This document shows positions 53,420-60,410 of a DNA stretch of 64,000 nucleotides, one piece after another (position 1 is the stretch's first letter; every line of letters begins with the position of its first letter). Where the stretch lies: assembly GCA_049297395.1 (NCBI GenBank), contig JBAQUG010000312.1, positions 1 to 64,000 of the forward strand. Reading direction: 5' to 3'. Source of the DNA: GWF2-50-93 sp049297395 (GTDB lineage: Bacteria > Verrucomicrobiota > Lentisphaeria > Victivallales > GWF2-50-93). A program made the translations under genes and the position numbers. A model generated the notes under the pieces. That model was given only the letters and a program-made list of their open reading frames with translations, ran no database searches and was not told the origin of the DNA.

Positions 53420-54316
53420 TCAGTAGCCGAATCCCCAGAAATCACGATCAACCGGAACTGCCGCTATCCCGGTCCATGGCGCAGGGATCATCATACACTT
53501 TAAAATGTCGACGTGTGAATCAACATATATGAAATTGGCGTTCCCGTTATGCCGTACTGATCCGACATAGAAATTCCCGCCGGGGATTGCCCATGGGTTC
53601 CAAGGGGCATATATTCGGAATGCAGCTGACTCGTTGTAGTAGCTGTCGGAAAACATAAACGTTTTTGAAGGGGTTTTCTCCTGCCCAATCTTGACGAGCG
53701 TCACGCCGACAGGAGGATTGGCGGCCTGGCCGTTGAACCCATTGTTCCCTATGCCGTTCACCCCGTAATGGTTGAAGTTCGCAGTTTTGGTTTCGGAAGG
53801 GCATGTGAAAATGCTCTGGTGCGACGACAGCCAAACTGCGGTTGCATTGGTCTCGGGCTTGTTGCCAAGATAGGAATAGAGAATTCCATACCATCTATGG
53901 AAAGAGACGTCGTCATCAACACCAGTCGGTATCATGAATTCATTATAATCGGACGCATAGAAGAACATTGCTCCTCCGATCTGCCTGAGATTGCTCTTGC
54001 ATGCCGCGCCTTTCGCCTGATCACTTGCATTCTTCAGCGCCGGCAGCAGCATCGCCGCCAGTATTGCGATGATCGCAATCACGACAAGGAGCTCGATGAG
54101 GGTGAACACATTGCCGAGTGCCGAGTGGCGAGTGTCGATTTTAAGACCAGAAGGGAGGGGATGGAGGACAGCCTGCGGCAGGACGGCAGGGAAGGTGGCG
54201 GATGGCAGAGGGCAGACCGACGACCGATGACCGACGACCGACGACCGACGACTGCATCCAGATTGCGGATTTCGCAAAAGTCCGGAGTCCTCAAGGCCGT
54301 GTTTTTTGCTTTCCAT
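53420..54316 (-). CDS. Pseudopilin with H-X9-DS motif and 70-residue repeat-encoded leader
   Basis: 298 residues; ATG at 54316 with AGAGGTG upstream, exactly as in the 18647-19540 gene. FTLIELLVVIAIIAILAAML starts at Phe71, preceded by Val. HNGNANFIYVDSH is near the C-terminus. The mature domain is a near duplicate of the 47013-47792 product, while the leader resembles that of 18647-19540, so the gene is a mosaic. The leader contains array A (54113-54140, four units) and array B (54216-54257, six units). Relative to the 18647 gene, A has three fewer and B three more, so both leaders are 70 residues long. It follows the second regulator gene after a REP-rich gap. Confidence 0.9.
   Translation of the reverse strand: MESKKHGLEDSGLLRNPQSGCSRRSSVVGHRSSVCPLPSATFPAVLPQAVLHPLPSGLKIDTRHSALGNVFTLIELLVVIAIIAILAAMLLPALKNASDQAKGAACKSNLRQIGGAMFFYASDYNEFMIPTGVDDDVSFHRWYGILYSYLGNKPETNATAVWLSSHQSIFTCPSETKTANFNHYGVNGIGNNGFNGQAANPPVGVTLVKIGQEKTPSKTFMFSDSYYNESAAFRIYAPWNPWAIPGGNFYVGSVRHNGNANFIYVDSHVDILKCMMIPAPWTGIAAVPVDRDFWGFGY
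54113..54140. repeat. Heptanucleotide array A, four units
   Basis: Units gccgagt, gccgagt, ggcgagt and gtcgatt directly upstream (on the minus strand) of the FTLIELL codons of the 53420-54316 pseudopilin. Confidence 0.85.
54216..54257. repeat. Heptanucleotide array B, six units
   Basis: Four exact gaccgac units, one gaccgat and one gactgca in tandem within the leader coding sequence of the 53420-54316 pseudopilin. Confidence 0.9.
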
Positions 54317-54412
54317 GAAACACCTCTTTGGTTTAAACTCAAATTAAGCGGATGCCGTCGAGATTTAATTTTCCGCAACGCGCCGCATCATTTGAAACTT
54401 GCCTTAAAAGTA

Positions 54413-54434
54413 GGGACGGGCTTTAGCCTGTCCC
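54413..54434. repeat. REP-like hairpin 1
   Basis: GGGACGGGC and GCCTGTCCC pair at eight of nine positions around a TTTA loop. First of a cluster of palindromes between regulator and pseudopilin. Confidence 0.8.
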
Positions 54435-54453
54435 ATTCTTGAGTATCTAAGAT

Positions 54454-54475
54454 GGTACATGCTGAAGCACGTACC
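54454..54475. repeat. REP-like hairpin 2
   Basis: GGTACATGCT and AGCACGTACC pair at nine of ten positions around GA. Confidence 0.8.
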
Positions 54476-54563
54476 TACTTCTGAGAACAGCCCAACAATA
54501 TGGGGTCTAAAGGTAACCGTTAAGCCGTCTTTTAGCTGTGGGCAATCGAGCAAACGTTCTTGG

Positions 54564-54619
54564 AGTATGCCACTTTCGCCGAAAGTGGCTCGAGGCTCTT
54601 TCGGCGAAAGAGCCATACT
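54564..54619. repeat. REP-like double hairpin 3
   Basis: Two perfect 9-bp stems stand side by side: GCCACTTTC/GAAAGTGGC (54569-54589) and GGCTCTTTC/GAAAGAGCC (54594-54614). They are enclosed by outer arms AGTATG and CATACT, so the unit can also form a cruciform. The gap 54317-54647 holds these elements and no gene that I can support. Confidence 0.85.
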
Positions 54620-54647
54620 TGACTGCTTTTGAAATTACCTCCACTCA

Positions 54648-55787
54648 TTACCGTCTTACCATCCTGACCGACCCCCTTTCCACTAGGCGGGGCTTGACTC
54701 CTATCCTTGTCACGCTGCTTAGATCCTTTTCCCTTATCTTCCCGACAATTGTCTCGGCAATGACTCTTCCCATCTCTGAAAAAGGCCTTTCAATGCTGGT
54801 GAGATTGGATTTCTCCGCAACAGCGCGATTATCGTATCCGACTACTGAAACATCCTGTGGGACCTTGAGCCCGATTTCCTCCAGGGCCTTGATCGCCCCC
54901 AGCGCCGCCATGTCGCTGATGGCGAAAATCGCAGTGAATTTTTCTTTTCCCATGGTTTCCTTGACAGCCTGATAACCCAGTTCAAAGAAATCTTCGTATT
55001 TCAAAACATACTTGTCGTCCTTGACATCCAAATCCCTTTCGTAGATCAATCCTTCCCTGACTGGAATGTTATTCTCAATCAGCGCCTTCTTGTATCCCTT
55101 CCTCCTGTTCTCAAGATAATCGCCCGCAAAGTTCATATGCAATATCGAACTGTGCCCGTTCCTTATCAGGTGGGATGTCGCAAGCCAGGCCCCATGGGAA
55201 TCATCCTCGTAGACATTGTTGACCTCAAGAGGGACAAACCGCTCGGATACGATGAAGGGCTTTCCAGATTTAGACAGGATTTGAATTTCTTTTTTCAGGA
55301 TATTCTGTGTTGAAGTGAAGGAGGGTTCGAATATTATTGCGCTGTTCGCATCCGAAACCGCATTTTCAAGGACTCTCCGTTCAGCCCGGACATCTCCATG
55401 GGTAAAGCTCAGGGATATCTTGTATCCGGCGTCATGCCTTATGAATTTTTCCATTTCAGCTACGACGGAGAACGCACCCCAATGTTCTTTTTGATCTTCA
55501 CCGTGAAAGATGGGGGTTATTAATTCTATTGATTTTATTTTTGTGTTCCTGGGATGTGCATAGTCAGTGAAATTGCCAACATACAGGCCTTTCCCTTTAA
55601 CGGAGAATACTTTGCCCTCCCTGGAAAGCTGGGAGATGGCGCTTCTTACGGTAATGCGGCTTACCTCGCAGAGAGCCATCAGGTCCTTTTCCCTGCAGAC
55701 AGGATCCCCTTCCTTTAGGTTCGCGGTCTCTATCCTGTTTAATATCTCGGTCTTTACCGCATCGGATTTTAAAATGTTGGGGAACAT
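54648..55787 (-). CDS. GntR-type DNA-binding / LacI-type sensor regulator (copy 2)
   Basis: 379 residues. ATG at 55787, five bases after GGAGG; a GTG at 55793 lies inside that site and is unlikely. N-terminal GntR-type winged helix (about 5-75: CEVSRITVRSAISQLSREGK, GKGLYVG) and LacI-type sensor (about 85-379: FTAIFAISDMAALGAIKALE, VPQDVSVVGYDN). Paralogue of 19596-20732, identical over long stretches of the sensor C-terminal half (for example YEDDSHGA and ATSHLIRNGH), with divergence in the recognition helix and the early sensor. A sigma-70-like promoter and two copies of one inverted repeat lie upstream, suggesting autoregulation. It precedes the long pseudopilin and secreted-protein array, its probable target. 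Confidence 0.9.
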   Translation of the reverse strand: MFPNILKSDAVKTEILNRIETANLKEGDPVCREKDLMALCEVSRITVRSAISQLSREGKVFSVKGKGLYVGNFTDYAHPRNTKIKSIELITPIFHGEDQKEHWGAFSVVAEMEKFIRHDAGYKISLSFTHGDVRAERRVLENAVSDANSAIIFEPSFTSTQNILKKEIQILSKSGKPFIVSERFVPLEVNNVYEDDSHGAWLATSHLIRNGHSSILHMNFAGDYLENRRKGYKKALIENNIPVREGLIYERDLDVKDDKYVLKYEDFFELGYQAVKETMGKEKFTAIFAISDMAALGAIKALEEIGLKVPQDVSVVGYDNRAVAEKSNLTSIERPFSEMGRVIAETIVGKIREKDLSSVTRIGVKPRLVERGSVRMVRR

Positions 55788-55811
55788 TGACACCTCCCTT
55801 AACCGTCGAAA

Positions 55812-55853
55812 GTATTGTTATGTTATGGTAATTATAACATGACATGACAATAC
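55812..55853. promoter_or_regulatory. Operator-like inverted repeat over the -10 box
   Basis: Inner arms ATGTTAT (55820-55826) and ATAACAT (55834-55840), 7 bases apart, are flanked by outer arms GTATTGT (55812-55818) and ACAATAC (55847-55853). The repeat covers the -10 box and spacer, fitting a repressor site. Confidence 0.75.
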
Positions 55854-55858
55854 GTCAA
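55831..55858 (-). promoter_or_regulatory. Sigma-70-like promoter of regulator copy 2
   Basis: Minus strand TTGACG (55858-55853), a 16-base spacer, then TATAAT (55836-55831). The arrangement matches the promoter of the paralogous regulator at 20792-20765. Confidence 0.8.
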
Positions 55859-55867
55859 GGGCATTAT

Positions 55868-55886
55868 TGTTATAATATTCATAACA
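55868..55886. promoter_or_regulatory. Second operator copy, TGTTAT-N7-ATAACA
   Basis: Same half-sites and the same 7-base spacing as the inner repeat at 55821-55839, centred about 47 bases upstream of it. Two such sites could allow looping or co-operative binding. Confidence 0.7.
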
Positions 55887-55945
55887 GCATAGTGATAAGC
55901 GTATAACAACTTCAATTCATGGAGCTTTCACAGGTGTTGCCGAAT

Positions 55946-58141
55946 TTAGGCTCGTATGGGAGATTGTATTTTGGGATCGCCGGCAACTTGCCGGCATTCT
56001 TCTTCTTTTTCAAGCCGTTCCTCCAGCTGATGCCGTTCCTCTTCCTTCTTCGCAAACTTCGGAAAAGACTCGCTCCGTGGTCCATCCGGCGTCTTGTAGA
56101 GCGCTTCAACGCGATTTGAATACGGATGTTCTCCGGGCAACCCTCTCGCGCCAATGATCCAGGAGTTGCCCCACTCGCGGATTTCCATTTGAGGCCAGGG
56201 AAAGAACGGAGAATTTGGCTCAGCCCTGGCATTGACGAACGGAAGTTTCGCTACGTCGATCTGGTTCGATTCAAAAACAGGTGTTGGCCGCGGCAATCCG
56301 TCAATGATTTCCGTCACCACTCCAGGAGGATCGGTTGACAGCACGATACGAAACCACACATCTTTACGCAGGTATTCGAAATAACGGGTATGTACAAAAT
56401 AGTAGTCGACCAGCCGCGCGTCCGATTTTTCACGGTGAAAACTTGCAAGTGACTCATATTTGCATTTGTCGTCCACTGTCACGACCATGCCATTGAGAAC
56501 CCGTCCCAGCTCCAGCCGGCTGAAGATCCGTCGATCCCCTTCGTAGCTGATCAGTTCCAGCGCCTCGTACTCATTCTGCCGCGAGAAACGGAGTGCCGCA
56601 CGGCGGGGCAGGCTGGTGGGAAGAAGCGGCTGTACATGGATGAAGACCTGGCCGGCCTCGATGCTCACCGGAACCACCGCTTCGCTTTCACCGTTCGCGC
56701 CCTGCTGCAATGGACCATCGCCCATGATGCTGGCCGTGATGGAGCCAAAGTGGGCTGGGAATAACAGGAGCATTTTCAATGTCGTCGCCTCAAATGGCGC
56801 CTGTTTCAGGTTTGGGGTGCAGAGAAGGACGGCGGCATTGTCCTTCTGGGAGGTGTAGCACCACGCCTCGTTTTTGAGATATCGTTCGCCCTGGAATTTC
56901 CCGTCGGGCGACCGGTCCCTGATCCCAATGGGCGTTTCATCTGTCCTGTACTTGAAAAAAACTGTGGCGGCATCGCGGTAGTTGCGCATTTCATGTGTGC
57001 GCTGGTAGGTAAGGTAAAGGCCGGCGGTTTGCTCGCCGCCGCACATCGGACGGTTGCAGGTACCCAGAGAAAACACCTTGTCCATATAGGTTTCCGTCTG
57101 GTAAAAACCGCCCATTTCATAACTTTCGTTGACTTCAGCCCGCCCTCGAAGGACGGCCGGATAACGGCGCTCACGCGACAAACGGGCCAGTTCCATCGGC
57201 ATGTGCACGTCCGTGTCGAGAAAACAGCAGAGCTCGGCCGCAGTCTGCAGATAGCAGCCTTCGAAATGGATCACTTCCCGCCCATCCGGATGGAAGTAGC
57301 TTGCGATCAAGTCGCGGCCTGTCACCTCTTCGCCAAAGGCGTACCACATCATCAGATGCAGGGAGTGGTTGTGCCCCGCATAGTCGATGCAGTAGGCCCG
57401 GGACATGGGGCCGGCGTGGTGCAGCGTACCCGGATGGTAGTGCAGCAGCACTTCCGCCCAGATGCGGGTTTCAATCTGCAAAGCCAGCGACCGGATTTCA
57501 TCATCGCGGCAGGCCGTGGCCATCTTGGACATGGAGGAGAGAGTCAGGGCCGTATATGTGGGGGAATTGAACTCGCCCATCCAGGCGGTGCGGGAGAGCA
57601 ATTGCCTCAACTGGCGCAGGTTCCAGCGCGCATGCGCCAGCGCGGCCTCGTTCCCCAGGGCCTCGCCCGCCATGGACAGCCCGCAGGTGGCATGGGCCGG
57701 CATGTTGTCATTGCCTCCGCGGAAAACGAAGTCAGGCTGGGCCGAACCGCCGAACGTTTTGAACACCTGCTCGCAATGCCAATGAGCGACCTCCTGGGCG
57801 GACGGGGTCATTCGATCTCGGTACTTGTGAAAGACCTCCGCGAAGCAGTTTGTCTGAAATATGTTGAACATCTTGCCGGAGCGCAGGCCGCAATCCCTGG
57901 TTTCCACCGCCGGGGCGTCGTGGTACCGCGCCACCATCCGGTTGGCGAGATCGATGTATGTCTGCGATCCATTGTAGAGGGCCGGCAGGCACCAGGCAAC
58001 TTCACGATAGGGCGCATTGAACTGCGGGATCTTCCCGCTGCCATCGTCGTTGACAACTTCATGGATCTGCTCCCGCATCGCGGCATAGAAACGTTCCCGA
58101 CGTTTTTTTTGGGCGGCTGGATCGATCAGTTTATTAGTCAT
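55946..58141 (-). CDS. Alpha/alpha-toroid protein, polysaccharide-lyase-like
   Basis: 731 residues, no signal peptide, AAGGA before the ATG. The N-terminal half is helical with the look of an alpha/alpha toroid (AGEALGNEAALAHARWNLRQ, CIDYAGHNHSLHLMMWYAFG), and the second half is beta-rich, the arrangement of heparinase II/III-, alginate- and chondroitin-lyase-like proteins. Candidate active-site residues (Asn-His-Ser-Leu-His in the segment above, Tyr residues in NESYEMGGFYQTETYMD) cannot be assigned with confidence. The last 30 residues are Glu/Lys/Arg-rich, probably helical or disordered. The gene closes the block that precedes regulator copy 2. It could also be an (alpha/alpha)6 glycosidase. 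Confidence 0.55.
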   Translation of the reverse strand: MTNKLIDPAAQKKRRERFYAAMREQIHEVVNDDGSGKIPQFNAPYREVAWCLPALYNGSQTYIDLANRMVARYHDAPAVETRDCGLRSGKMFNIFQTNCFAEVFHKYRDRMTPSAQEVAHWHCEQVFKTFGGSAQPDFVFRGGNDNMPAHATCGLSMAGEALGNEAALAHARWNLRQLRQLLSRTAWMGEFNSPTYTALTLSSMSKMATACRDDEIRSLALQIETRIWAEVLLHYHPGTLHHAGPMSRAYCIDYAGHNHSLHLMMWYAFGEEVTGRDLIASYFHPDGREVIHFEGCYLQTAAELCCFLDTDVHMPMELARLSRERRYPAVLRGRAEVNESYEMGGFYQTETYMDKVFSLGTCNRPMCGGEQTAGLYLTYQRTHEMRNYRDAATVFFKYRTDETPIGIRDRSPDGKFQGERYLKNEAWCYTSQKDNAAVLLCTPNLKQAPFEATTLKMLLLFPAHFGSITASIMGDGPLQQGANGESEAVVPVSIEAGQVFIHVQPLLPTSLPRRAALRFSRQNEYEALELISYEGDRRIFSRLELGRVLNGMVVTVDDKCKYESLASFHREKSDARLVDYYFVHTRYFEYLRKDVWFRIVLSTDPPGVVTEIIDGLPRPTPVFESNQIDVAKLPFVNARAEPNSPFFPWPQMEIREWGNSWIIGARGLPGEHPYSNRVEALYKTPDGPRSESFPKFAKKEEERHQLEERLEKEEECRQVAGDPKIQSPIRA

Positions 58142-58187
58142 ACATTCCTTTTTTTATTAATAGTTGCAAGCGGTTGGCGATCCCGTA

Positions 58188-59696
58188 TTATGACAATGGT
58201 TCCATAATAATATCGTCTACCCAGGCAACCCCGCGTCCTTCTGTCTCGATAAAGATGCTTACCGCATGATGTTTAACGCCGGGAGTGAATTCTATGCGCA
58301 GGAGATGCCAATCCGCTCTGCCGCCCAGGAATTCGCTCCTGTGACAGGCGACGACGATATTGGGCGACATGAACCATTCATTCGCGGCAATGCGCACTTG
58401 TCCCGTCTCCAAATCCGTCTTGACCCAGGCGCTCAGACGATAGCGTTGTCCTCCGGTAACGTGCATGCAGCACCCCTGATCCGGACCAATCACCACGGGG
58501 TTCCCGTCAACCCGGATGCGCAAGGAATGGGATCCGGAGTGTCCGCAGTTAGAAACCACCGTGACCGGAGCGTCATCATTATCATCCTGACACCGGAAGA
58601 CTTGTCCGCGCCATGATGTGGAAGGATCCATCTTCTGTTCAAATTCGGTAATCTGGCCGGTGGCAAATGGATGGAAACTCAAGTGCTTCGGCTGCCCGCG
58701 CCGGTGGGGAAATTCATTCTCACACCATTCATATTCCCGGGCCAGTATCGGTTCAGCATGATCGGTGACCATGTCCACCATCTGAGCCTGACGGGCCAGT
58801 GCGTCACTCACCAATGGAGGGACAGAGACAATGCGGCAGTCCGCCTCGTAGAGGAATCGTCCCTCATGATCTTGAGCTATCCTTCCAGCGGAAGGGCGCA
58901 ACCAACGGATATGCTCGTCAAAAAGGCAGGGGCACGTTACCGCCCCGATATCGTGGGATGAATTCAGGATCTCCACGGCTGCGTTGTGATCTTTCTCCCC
59001 GAAGAATCCGATGAAGCCCCCGACGGCAATGCGGCGGCGATCATACATGTCCATGGCTCCAAGGGCGCGGGCCCCGATATTGTTGTGGTTCAGCCGCATG
59101 ATCTTCCCCGAGTCGTGCTGCCAAAGACAGTAGGGATAACGAGCGAAACCGGGACGATCATCCGCGAGCCCGCCTGCCAGGAAATTGCAGAATTCAGCCC
59201 GCTCGCGGTACGGCGAGACCATCCGCACCTTGCAGTCCATCACATAACCGAAATCCGCATCCATCCGCCAGGTGAAAACTTTCGTGGAGCAGCGTCCATT
59301 CGCCCAGTGTTCGCTGAACGTGGCGCTGACCTTCTCCCTGCAGATTTCCCATTCCAGTATCCGCTCATCGCTGGTGGTCGCCTGCGCATCATCCACCCAC
59401 ATGCCCAGAGGCACACGGTAGCCCGGATGCGTGGATGCGTGGAGGGTGGGCGGCAATTCAACCGTCCGAGGAGCAGAGGAATCGAAATTGACCAGTTCCG
59501 CGTTGTCGAAGTTTTCACAGAATGGAGTACCAGGCAAAGTGGGATTTCTGCGGACGACAAGTCCGACACGTATCTCTCCGTCCATGATCCAATGATAGTC
59601 TTTCCCATGGGAATCCAAATGGAAGTTCGGGTGATGACCCTGGAATCGTCCACCCAACCCTTGTTCCATGAACGCTTTTTGAAGAAACGAAGTCAT
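58188..59696 (-). CDS. Unrecognised protein with C-terminal CBM4/9-like domain
   Basis: 502 residues with no evident signal peptide; AGGT-type site before the ATG. The first 330 residues are beta-rich and I do not recognise the family; aromatic and Asp-rich loops (MDGEIRVGLVVRRN, RPGFARYPYCLWQHDSGKIM) would suit a glycan-handling protein. The last 130 residues resemble a CBM4/9-type beta-sandwich (SGSHSLRIRVDG, RYRLSAWVKTDLE, WHLLRIEFTPGV, VAWVDDIIMEPL). It lies between the small CBM protein gene and the alpha/alpha-toroid gene with short gaps, so it is probably co-transcribed with both. Function unknown. Confidence 0.6.
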   Translation of the reverse strand: MTSFLQKAFMEQGLGGRFQGHHPNFHLDSHGKDYHWIMDGEIRVGLVVRRNPTLPGTPFCENFDNAELVNFDSSAPRTVELPPTLHASTHPGYRVPLGMWVDDAQATTSDERILEWEICREKVSATFSEHWANGRCSTKVFTWRMDADFGYVMDCKVRMVSPYRERAEFCNFLAGGLADDRPGFARYPYCLWQHDSGKIMRLNHNNIGARALGAMDMYDRRRIAVGGFIGFFGEKDHNAAVEILNSSHDIGAVTCPCLFDEHIRWLRPSAGRIAQDHEGRFLYEADCRIVSVPPLVSDALARQAQMVDMVTDHAEPILAREYEWCENEFPHRRGQPKHLSFHPFATGQITEFEQKMDPSTSWRGQVFRCQDDNDDAPVTVVSNCGHSGSHSLRIRVDGNPVVIGPDQGCCMHVTGGQRYRLSAWVKTDLETGQVRIAANEWFMSPNIVVACHRSEFLGGRADWHLLRIEFTPGVKHHAVSIFIETEGRGVAWVDDIIMEPLS

Positions 59697-59722
59697 TTTA
59701 CCTACCTGTTTTTTTAATTATT

Positions 59723-60370
59723 TCAATAACTTTCCACTTTGATTATTTTCTCCATCTCCAGCACTTCCACATCATCCAGCCACAGCATGCCGGCCCCGCG
59801 AAGTTGCACATAAAGCATGATCGTCCTGGTCTGTGGCTGCGTATCAAATGTGAAGACAAATTCCTTCCAGTCAAACGTCCCGCTGTTCGGGGAAGGAACT
59901 TTCCATTCATAATTGAGCTTGCCAGTCCAAAGACCGGTATCCTTTTTATCATCCGTGCCGGATGCCATTACATGCAAAATAACTCCCTTGGACTGGTAGG
60001 AGTCGATATTTTCCCCTTTCAACCACATTTTAAACCGATAGCGGGTTTCGGGAGCGGCATCCATGCGCTGGACAACCGAGACAGTGCTCCTGGTATCCTT
60101 GTTTTCCGCCCGTAAAGAGGAGGAGCCTCCGTGTTTTGCCTTGTCATCGCGGACAAGCACACAGGAACTTCCAATCATCATCCAGCCAGCCGGGAATTGG
60201 ACGCAGTCCACGGTCTTTTTTTCCTGTTCGGTTGCTTCGCGCCATTCTTCAAATCCGCCGTTGACGGCGATGTCAGCGGATTCTTTTGGCTCCGCTTGTC
60301 CATGGACAATCTGGGTGGAAGCAAGCATCCCGAAAAAGAGAATCCCAGCAACAATCGCAAATCTCTTCAT
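59723..60370 (-). CDS. Small secreted carbohydrate-binding-type protein (CBM4/9-like fold)
   Basis: 215 residues. Signal peptide MKRFAIVAGILFFGMLASTQ. One beta-sandwich follows, with IAVNGGFEEWREA at the start, KHGGSSSLRAENK, YRFKMWLKGENI, FDWKEFVFTFDT and MLWLDDVEVLEM near the end, then the KVESY tail. It is homologous to 36722-37441 and to the truncated 31388-31744 and, like them, directly follows a GH42-like gene. Unlike those two it is followed by the 58188 gene, not by a pseudopilin. A glycan-binding accessory role is inferred. Confidence 0.82.
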   Translation of the reverse strand: MKRFAIVAGILFFGMLASTQIVHGQAEPKESADIAVNGGFEEWREATEQEKKTVDCVQFPAGWMMIGSSCVLVRDDKAKHGGSSSLRAENKDTRSTVSVVQRMDAAPETRYRFKMWLKGENIDSYQSKGVILHVMASGTDDKKDTGLWTGKLNYEWKVPSPNSGTFDWKEFVFTFDTQPQTRTIMLYVQLRGAGMLWLDDVEVLEMEKIIKVESY

Positions 60371-60410
60371 AAGGTTTTTATCCTTGTTTTAAGTTAGCGA
60401 AATACGATCC

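Noticed and set aside
54113..54257. Tandem repeats considered as a CRISPR array
   Set aside because: Units are 7 bp with no spacers, lie inside a coding frame, and no cas genes are near.
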